Origin: Hofstenia miamia
Lineage: Eukaryota > Xenacoelomorpha > Acoela
Direction: 5' to 3'
DNA length: 64,000 nucleotides
Assembly (NCBI GenBank): GCA_004352715.1
Contig: SCFE01000063.1
Coordinates: 869,992-933,991 of the forward strand
The translations under genes were made by a program, and so were the position numbers. A model generated the notes under the pieces. The model ran no database searches and was not told where the DNA came from. It saw only the letters and a list, made by a program, of their open reading frames with translations. Positions 55,752-64,000 of this stretch are shown in pieces (the first letter of the stretch is position 1; each line of letters opens with the position of its first letter).

Positions 55752-56025
55752 GATAAGAATAGAAAAAAATTACAAAAAATTTAGAAAAAAATTAAAAATC
55801 ATACTTTTACATCGACAAAATACAATCGGAGACACAAACATGCTAAACACATTTACTGGTTTTTTACACTGAGCTCACCACACACATAGACACACACACA
55901 CACACACACCCATTTATTCTATATATAATTATTATTATTTTGTAAATACATATATTTGTAGTTTTTAGCTTTTTTTACTGGCATTTATTTACTGCAATAA
56001 ATTTGCTTTGACTCTTATCAAATTT
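55752..56025 (+). mobile_element. LINE 3' UTR, same family as 17.0-17.6 kb
   Basis: AAAAAATTTAGAAAAAAATT and the final 25 bases (55994-56018) match the copy ending at 17586. A CA repeat at 55887-55908 lies within. No coding part remains. It is preceded by an (ATT)n tract at 55687-55742. Confidence 0.65.
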
Positions 56026-56489
56026 AAATTCATATGTTATCAGTAGTATTTCAATTCAAATTTGGTCAACCCTCAATTTCATTTCTAAACCAGTATATCT
56101 TATGAAATAAACGTTCCCAAAAGTTTTTATGCTTGGACAAAAACTCTAATAGTTTTCACCACACAGCAACTAAAATGTTTTTATATTCAAAACACAAATT
56201 ATAGGGCCTAGTCATAAATTCAAACATATTAATTTGTAGTTATTTATGCTGTTGTCAGCATTTTTTTGTTTTTTTCAAGTCATTTATATATTTCTATAGT
56301 AATATAAATGTCAATCACTGTTGACAAAATAGTCATAATTCCCTGACAAAAAACGTGTTGAACCTCAAATTTTCACAGAACGTGTAAAGCTAAATATAAC
56401 TTTTCAAATTTGATTTAAAAAAAATTAATAAAAATTCACATGGGGGGGGGTAAATTAAGCCCTTTGTGAAGAATAGGGTTAATAGAAGA

Positions 56490-56665
56490 TGCATACTTAG
56501 CGACAATAACACACTAAACTCTTTCGAATATTTTGTGTAGCGCTAGAAAGCCATGCATACGAACTCACACACATATTTATATTATATATATTTTGTTATC
56601 ATTTTGTAAATACATGTAGTTGGTAGATTGCAGTTTTGTATTTGTTTTATACAGCAATAAATTTC
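56490..56665 (+). mobile_element. LINE 3' UTR scrap
   Basis: TTTTGTAAATACATGTAGTT and ACAGCAATAAATTTCT resemble the end of the neighbouring copy at 55.9-56.0 kb. Just upstream, at 56440-56480, a G-run and AATAGGGTTAA look like the right end of a piggyBac-type MITE. Confidence 0.45.
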
Positions 56666-57149
56666 TAATTTACAACTAACACAAGCAAATTGATTAGCTA
56701 AAGTTGGTATGACATTAGAACAAGTTTTACAATAGTCTTCAATTTATGAATTGCAATTAAATTGAAGTATAAGTAGTTAATTAATATAGAAAAATAAATA
56801 GCTGTGAATTGAAAATGCAACCTACGTTCGCATCAAAATCAATATTGAGACAGAAGTAATTGAAAACGATTATATGACATGTTAGATCTAAACTACAAAC
56901 TTTACAAAAGCAAAGAAACTTTGCCAACCAAATAAATATATATGCAATGGAGCACTCAAGGATGTGTGGTATGTCCATCCTTAAGGTGAACATTGATCTT
57001 GAATAAAAAATAGGTAAATAATTAATATATTGTAAAAATTAAATTGGTGAGATACATACAATTTTAGGGTCCATTCTTCTTTTAATATTCTGATATTTTC
57101 GTTTCGTCCAACTTTTGATTACTCACTAGAACGCTCCCACTTACATGTG

Positions 57150-57277
57150 TGTATTGTTATAGCATTCATATATATATATATATATACATATATTACATAT
57201 ATACACTATGTACACTATATATACAATGTATACTATATATACACTATGTATGCTATATATTTACACACACTATGTAT

Positions 57278-57311
<34 letters not shown>
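57150..57311. repeat. Left arm of a perfect inverted repeat plus (TA)n
   Basis: 57181-57275 is the exact reverse complement of 57423-57517 (95 bases). The remainder to the gap is (TA)n. The open frames here encode only YIY/TMY repeats. Confidence 0.9.
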
Positions 57312-57422
57312 NNNNNNNNNNNNNNNNNNNNNNNNNNNNNNNNNNNNNNNNNNNNNNNNNNNNNNNNNNNNNNNNNNNNNNNNNNNNNNNNNNNNNNNNN
57401 NNNNNNNNNNNNNNNNNNNNNN
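57312..57422. other. Assembly gap, 111 N
   Basis: Undetermined bases at the centre of the inverted repeat. Confidence 0.98.
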
Positions 57423-57505
57423 ACATAGTGTGTGTAAATATATAGCATACATAGTGTATATATAGTATACATTGTATATATAGTGTACATAGTGTATATA
57501 TGTAA

Positions 57506-57545
<40 letters not shown>
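57423..57545. repeat. Right arm of the inverted repeat plus (TA)n
   Basis: Mirror of the left arm, ending in a TA tract that borders the LINE fragment at 57568. Confidence 0.9.
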
Positions 57546-57546
<1 letters not shown>

Positions 57547-57559
57547 TATATCATAAACG

Positions 57560-58030
57560 CATTTGTAATGAGCAATTTCTCATATGCAAGCGCACTCTTG
57601 AATGGAATAACAATTGCACAAAAGGAGAATTTAAATGCAATTTTCAATAGATCTCTCCAGCTACTAGCACCTAAGTACTATATTCAATATGCTAGCATGG
57701 CAATTATGTACAAATACATCAATAAAATGACATGTCCACTCAAATTGTTTGAAACTATAATAAAATTTACCCCTCGCACTCGTACATGCATAGTATCAAA
57801 ATTGGGTACTTCCTCTATATGGCATAATTCGTTTATTATTAAGACCATAAGAATGTGGAGTAACTTAGATCAACACATACGTTTTGCTGGTACATTAAGC
57901 ATATTTAAACGTAAATTTAAACATAACCTTCTCAGCCATCAAGATATATTAGGGGCCACTAAAAAATTGCACGCGTTGGAAAGCATATCTAAAATTTGTT
58001 TATAGTGTTCTTGCAATTTTTATTTTTATT
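57560..58030 (+). mobile_element. LINE C-terminal ORF fragment
   Basis: An uninterrupted 145-codon frame: NFSYASALLNGITIAQKENL (post-RT 'YA...' region), then FNRSLQLLAPKYY, SKLGTSSIWHNSFIIKTIRM and WSNLDQHIRFAGTLSIFKRK with FKHNLL. The WxxL...xxxFKxxLK ending is standard for LINE ORF2. It is the best preserved piece of its family here. It begins right at a TA tract, so the 5' part is missing or unassembled. Confidence 0.7.
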
Positions 58031-58081
58031 TAATTTTTCTAAGCACTCCTTTAGAAATAAAGAGCTTGTTAACCATATGTA

Positions 58082-58083
<2 letters not shown>

Positions 58084-58144
<61 letters not shown>

Positions 58145-58148
58145 TATA
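58084..58148. repeat. (TA)n microsatellite
   Basis: Nearly pure TA, followed by a 56-base segment (58151-58206) that recurs exactly at 60391-60446, where it is also preceded by TA. Confidence 0.95.
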
Positions 58149-58206
58149 AATAAACAAATAAAATATTGCAATATCAAATAACTCAATGTTTGTAATGAAA
58201 TATTTA

Positions 58207-58222
58207 NNNNNNNNNNNNNNNN
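58207..58222. other. Assembly gap, 16 N
   Basis: A short N run placed directly after the duplicated 56-base segment. Confidence 0.98.
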
Positions 58223-60307
58223 TATATATATATTAAATGCAATGGTCGTAGAGTGATTTTTTATGTTGGATAAATTTGAATTTCACTTAGATTAACTTGA
58301 AATTGACATATGTAGATTAATTTGAATTTGAGATGGATTATTTTAAATTTGACATAGATTAACTAGAACTTTAGTTAGATTAATTTGGAGGTAAAAGGTA
58401 TAGATTGAAAACATATATCAGAGTTTGCTGATTTGATTGGCAATTGGTTTCCCAATGATTGTAAAACCCATGTTTGCATACACCAAGAAATTTAAATTTA
58501 TTCTGCTTCCCATTGAATTTCTGGTAAAATGTTATTCATTCCATTTAAATATTCTTGGGCTTCTTCTTGACTGAGAATTATATTTATTTCAAATGTCGTA
58601 ATTGTTGGTGATGGAGTTGAGCTCGTTGCCATGCTGTCAATCGGTCAGAAAATTTCTTAAGGCATATTGCCTGAAAAATACATTCCAACCAAGTATAATA
58701 TTCGTGATACATTAGATTTTTCAACCAAGTTAAATGCTGCTACAAGTTAAATAGCAACAATAAATTTACAGTAATCTACGACTTAAGATCATTATTTATT
58801 AATATTACTGTAATTAAAGCGATCGATAACATTATTGAAAAATCATAAATAGAAATGACTTCTGCTTTAGATCACTTGACATGGTCTTGATATTAAATTG
58901 CTGGTCTAATATTAATCTTTGATCATAATCATTCATGTATCAAAATGGAACATAACACAGATGCAGAAGCGATCTAAGCATATTGACCCAAATTTTCTCT
59001 CGAGAATCGAACTATCTTGAGGAATAACCTAATCAAATTTTGGCAATATTCTTGCAACGTGCACCATCATATCTCAAGAACTACATGCAACAATTGGTCT
59101 ACACTTTAATTATAACTAAAAGGAAAGAGGAGACAATTCTCACAATTCTCTTTTCTGTGGGACTTCAGATTTTAATTATCTTTATTAGTTCAAGAGTTAA
59201 AAACGCTAAAAAATTTGTGGACACTATAAAAGTTTGTAAGCTATGCCTATGATAATTTTGGTTACAATGGCGACTTGTAAAACCATTTTCTAAAACTATA
59301 TAAGTATGTGTTGTGTGCGTTTTTAATTTCTAGGAGGTATCACAATTTAATGCAAACTACTGCTAATCTGTATTAAAACGAATCTTGGTATTCAAGATGT
59401 CTTGAATTGTTATTTTGTTTGTTGTAAAATATGTATTAAAAGTGTGTGAAGGTGATGCAGTGGAATACTTGAAGTGTTTTCCAATGATTTAAGGGATTGT
59501 AGCTTACATTTAGTGGAAGTTAATCTATGAATTATTAGAGGCTCATTAAAGAAATACTACAAATAGAAGAGAGTTACAGTAATGTACATAAATTATTGCT
59601 CCCTGAAGACCATAGCTGCTAAGCGAGAAACGTTTTAAAAGTGCATGGGTTGACGGACTTGAACTTTCTAAGAACATGGTCTTAGCACGATTCTTTTTCT
59701 CTCGTAAAAACAAAAGATCTATACATCAAAGTACAACATGCAAATCCGGGCTTGCTGTGGGCTGAAATCTTCGACCTGTAAACAATACCATATCATAAGA
59801 AATGTCTATTAATCCACATCACAGGAAAATAGACTTGCCCCACTAATCCCCACAACAAATTTTCAATATAAAAAACATTTGTTGACGCTGAGGATTTTAT
59901 GAATATTTTAAAATCTATTAATATATATATATATATTAACATAAAATAAAATTTTACAAATTAATCACTATCTTCACTATAGTCATAGTCAGTAATGCTG
60001 GTTTTAAAATTTATGACTTGATACTAATGGGGTGGTCGAGAAGTATATACCATTTACATCCTAACATACTATTGCTCTATAAAATACGTATATGATAAAT
60101 GTTATATTTATTTAAGGTTAGTACACTATCTTATCGTCAAGTATTGGCATATTTGAAATACTAATTCCATTAGAAATTAAGAATCTAATTGGTTCTACAT
60201 GGCAACGGAATTTCAATAGTCTTGCTATCAGGCATAGATGTACTTTTCAATAATTTTTTCCATTAATCCCTTATATTGCATTAGTTTTACTATAATTAAG
60301 GACTTAT

Positions 60308-60313
<6 letters not shown>
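58223..60313. other. No gene seen; possible retroelement scrap near 59.6 kb
   Basis: 58255-58390 has three to four degenerate copies of a TTAATTTGAATTTGA-like unit. 59603-59631 carries CTGAAGA...GAAAC, as at the ends of some Penelope-like elements. No exon is supported. Confidence 0.35.

Positions 60314-60386
<73 letters not shown>
60314..60386. repeat. (TA)n microsatellite
   Basis: About 36 TA units, then TATACATA and the 56-base duplicate. Confidence 0.95.
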
Positions 60387-60393
<7 letters not shown>

Positions 60394-60845
60394 ACAAATA
60401 AAATATTGCAATATCAAATAACTCAATGTTTGTAATGAAATATTTATTCACAAAGTTTGAACTATGCGAAAAGATTAACGTTGTAAAGATTTGATGAAAT
60501 ATATGGATAAGTACTGTAAAACACGTAGGTGTATTTATCTGTTCAAGTATGCCTTGGTAATATCACATAATTGTATCAAGAAATCTTCGAAATTTTACAC
60601 CTCCATCTACGTAAAATATTTTATACAAAACTGTAATGACAACGACTCTATGAATCTTAAATCAAATTTGCAAAGCACGTGATATTGATAAACATGAAAG
60701 TTTCCTAAGAAGATGTATTTCTGAAATTTCATATTTTGACTAGGTTTTTGCCATATGTACAATCAAGGGCAGCTTCGTATAACATATGTAACATTGTCAT
60801 TAGAACGCTGCTGGTGCCAATGTTCATTCAGAAAAATCTTATCTA

Positions 60846-61290
60846 CAGGGTGATTATCACGGCACTAGCCGGATTTTAAATAGCTGCCGCTTATAGATAC
60901 AAAAGATCGACACAAATAAACATATGTATTATATAACGCAATGATAAGCATTCACAGTTCAGTTATCAAAGTTCAACATGGGCACCTTCGATGAGGACGC
61001 ACTTCTCCAATCGCTTAATGTAATTATTCAGAACCTGCTGCAGCATTTCCAAGTCAATATTGGCGACAGCTGCACTGATTCTTTCCTTCAGTTGATCGAT
61101 AGAGCGTGACTAGGTTTTGTACACTTCATACTTGATTTTTCCCCAAAGAAAGAAGTCGCAGGGGCTGAGGTCCGGACTTCGAGCATGCCATGGCACTGTC
61201 TCTGAACCTCGACCAATCCAACCTTGAGTGAAAGTGTTATACAGGAATTCTCTTACACTTCGGCATCAATGCGGTGGTGCACCATATTTT
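60846..61290 (-). mobile_element. Mariner-type transposase C-terminal fragment
   Basis: From 61283 downward the minus strand reads GAPPH, stop, CRSVREFLYN, QGWIGRGSETVPWHARSPDL then SPCDFFLWGKIKYEVYKT, stop, and QLKERISAAVANIDLEMLQQ with LEKCVLIEGAHVEL and a stop at 60966. DFFLWG is the diagnostic motif of this transposase group. The element end is CAGGGTGATTATCACGG next to TA at 60844-60845. The other end is lost near 61290. Only two in-frame stops, so it is younger than the copy at 54.2-55.6 kb. Confidence 0.85.
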
Positions 61291-61639
61291 GCGGTTTTTA
61301 TCCATTTTTCTGATGTTCTAAATGATTTTACACTGTTTCATAATTTATCATAATATAAATATAATAAGAAACGTATATTTAAATAATTAATTAACAAAAA
61401 AATGATGAAATTTTCACATTTTTCAAAATTTTAAGTATTGGAAATCTACGTGATGTTTTCATCACTACAGTATCAATGACTAAATTCCATTTTAAATTCG
61501 ATATAATTGTAAGCTCTCCCAGATTAAGTTTGTAAAAAGATTTTGTAATGAGAAGATTACTGGAAAATTCTATCTATGAAAAGATATTTGCATTTGTTTG
61601 AATAGTTATTGTTCATTTCAAGAAGGTTGTCCTTACTCC

Positions 61640-61870
61640 AGTTTAGGATGTTGTTAATTTTCTCAAATTCAAGATTTTCCAGATTATCATTGTATCAAGT
61701 ATTATTGTGGTAATATTATCAGCATACTTTACGATACAACAGAGGTCAGAAATGTACACACAAAAGAGAGCAGGCCCCAAAATAACTGATTTAGTAGGTA
61801 CTTTACAACTGATAAAGGATGCTATCTTCATAGCTAAATGTCTATTAGTGAGGTAGCAAGGAATTCAGGT
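61640..61870 (-). mobile_element. LINE reverse transcriptase fragment
   Basis: The minus strand reads KVPTKSVILGPALFCVYISD then LCCIVKYADN, a degraded GVPQGSVLGPLLFxxYISDL...KYADD box. The catalytic second Asp is replaced by Asn. Upstream on the minus strand (to about 62160) some LINE-like words persist (ETKHCLPIPKTIPADIYKLR) but are too worn to place. Confidence 0.75.
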
Positions 61871-62160
61871 TACAAATATAGATGGAATGTCATCATCTAA
61901 CAGTTTATATTTAAATTAGTGAAATTTTATAAATTGGATAAAGAATGCTTCATTTATTTTTGAGGGAATGTCTAGAAAAGACATAGACGAAGCTTATATA
62001 TATCAGCTGGAATAGTCTTTGGAATCGGTAGACAATGCTTAGTTTCCAGAATGGATAAAATAGAGTTTTTATTATGACTTTAAGCTTTTTTGAACAAAAT
62101 GTCAACGCGCATTTGGCTTGCTTGATTGCAATTTGAGAGATAGAAAAGGAAATCAATGTC

Positions 62161-63966
62161 AAAACATATTTATGATATTAAAGCTCGCCAACTTCAATTG
62201 TTATAATTGCCATTGGCCATTTTTGCCTACTTCTACATTCGATGTGTCTCCAGAATTTTATCCCGCGCTTTAGAGGATTATTCTTCTAAATTTGGGTATT
62301 CTGTTCTGAAAAGCGTTTTATTATTTGCAAAAATACTTTTTTCACTTCCTGAAATATATGATGATTTATAGCTAGAAGTTTTTATGGCATTCAAAATCGT
62401 TTTTGATAGTTAGAAATGAATGAAGACATAGTCTAGATGCTATATTCATAGACATTTTAAACCTTTTAATGGAAGTGTCTATTTTAATAATGAGAACATT
62501 TTAGAGAATTTCAAAATAAATATAGAAGAATACATTTATGATCTAAATATCAATTACAAATAATGAACTCATAATGATGAACTATTTGAAGAGTTTTTGA
62601 AAAGAGAGTACATTTGCAATGAGGAAAGTGTACAATCGTGGTTAACATGCATTACACAAGATATTTTCTTAGAATTTAAAGATTAAGTGGTTATAAGTTT
62701 AGTAAAGATATTCACATTATCATCAACATACGTATTACAGTTAGGGTTTTTATTGGAAGTTATTACATTTTTCAGCTGCTACTATGCAGCTTCTAGTGTA
62801 CCCAATATTAAGATATATTACAATGACTTGAGTTGAAATTTTTCTGGTATTTTAAGAACCAAATATTTTTTGTGTTAATTGGGCCATATAACTTGCTGCT
62901 GCAAATACAAATTAAATCTCATATAAAAGGAAATATTTGAGTAGTTTTTGAATTGGGGACGACATAATCATTCACCTTCTTCCTAAACAAGTGGCAGCCT
63001 GAAGATCATGCATACACTAAGCTGGAATCTACCATTGAATTGCTGTATTAATACGCATTATTCAGAGATATAATAGAAAATTTGCAAAGTATTGTAAACA
63101 CTACAATTAACATGGCTTGTAACATAAAATTAACAAAAAGATAATTTGAAAATTTGTGTTGATTAAATTTCAACTTTATTAAATACACTTCAAAGATTCT
63201 GCTGTGTAATTGTTTCAGAATTAAATTTTGATGTGTCATTTCATATGAGAAACATTTGACATAGCAGAACAAGTGTCACATTCCTAAGTTGAGTTATGAA
63301 CCAAAACTAATTTTATAATGTTTTCTAATTTTTTTCTGAGAATATTGAAGATCCTTACTCTTTACTAATAATCTGCTGTCTTTTATAATTTATTCTTTTG
63401 TGAAAGAAAATGTATCCTTTGATAGAGGAATTTAGATGATTCACTGTGTGTTTTAAGAACTTATTCTTTAAAAAGAAATTTTATCAATACATACTTATAG
63501 CTTCTGTGAAAATTCTTTGCACCCCCAAATTGTCTAGGCTGGTTATGGCACTGTATAGTACCATTAGTACTATCATTAGTAGAAAGAGATTATCGTTATA
63601 TGCATATAGGTTATTTTCGTTGATTATTTCCTGCATTTTTGAAGTATACCATCACCAAGCTGTACAGCTTTGCCATTACCAATAAATAATCCTACAATTA
63701 TTTTATTAAAAATTAGGTAAGAATTTTCATAAGAAGCCATCTATTTAGATACATAAAAATATTTGTCACATATATTAAAGATGTACTTGCAATACCAGTA
63801 ATATAATTCCATAATCACATAAAAAATAATACACAAACATTTAACTTCACTTAAAATGTGTATTCATTACAAAGTCTTCGGGAAAACACAACTAGCCTTT
63901 GCAAATGCTTTCTAGTTTCCAGTCCTTTCTCCTGAGTGCGGTTTCTATTACTCTATAATTTTCATG

Positions 63967-63968
<2 letters not shown>
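62161..63968. other. No gene seen
   Basis: AT-rich with short open frames only. 62450-62560 encodes a short Asn-rich run and is not convincing. Confidence 0.35.

Positions 63969-64000
<32 letters not shown>
63969..64000. repeat. (TA)n microsatellite at the window end
   Basis: TA repeat that continues to the edge of the window. Confidence 0.9.

Noticed and set aside
57147-57490. Long open frames across the TA repeat and gap
   Set aside because: They translate only simple repeat (YIYIY, TMYTIY) and undetermined bases.

Overview
The window is AT-rich nuclear DNA from an invertebrate animal. The support is spliced genes with GT-AG introns of 88 bp to 11 kb, metazoan-only families (a Frizzled-type cysteine-rich domain, an AJM1-like junction protein, a tandem C2 protein), and a dense load of decayed LINEs, Penelope-like elements, hAT, Tc1/mariner and piggyBac-type elements plus TA microsatellites. 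I cannot name the phylum. There are four assembly gaps or ambiguities: N at 14146, 29343-29982, 57312-57422 and 58207-58222.

Region 1 (1-960) is a pile-up of LINE fragments in opposite orientations joined through AAT-repeat tails. Region 2 (2332-25350, + strand) is an EI24 homologue (ER membrane autophagy/apoptosis protein). I reassembled it from eight small exons whose splice phases agree and whose protein (about 316 aa) follows the known family from end to end. Exon 3 needs one extra base to stay in frame. The first intron of EI24 (11.1 kb) holds a complete four-exon gene on the same strand (4913-7791, 719 aa) with a MYND-like cysteine/histidine cluster, most like apical junction molecule AJM1. 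Later EI24 introns hold hAT-like, piggyBac-like, LINE and Penelope-like relics.

Region 3 (25.5-38.8 kb) is nearly all retroelement debris: LINE reverse transcriptase fragments on both strands, a LINE C-terminal domain interrupted by the 640-N gap, and a decayed Penelope-like element with RT and GIY-YIG-like parts. Region 4 has two more host genes: an intronless, divergent synaptotagmin-like tandem C2 protein (39244-40197, - strand) and a two-exon secreted protein consisting of little more than a Frizzled-type CRD with all ten cysteines (42663-45375, + strand).

Region 5 (46.8-64 kb) is repeat-rich: a minus-strand LINE, a 278-bp hAT-type MITE with 8-bp target duplication, a 1.5-kb Tc1/mariner-type element with TIRs at TA sites, a second mariner fragment, LINE 3' ends, a 95-bp perfect inverted repeat around a gap, and a 56-bp duplication at TA tracts that looks like an assembly fault. 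I saw no operon, CRISPR array, rRNA or convincing tRNA.
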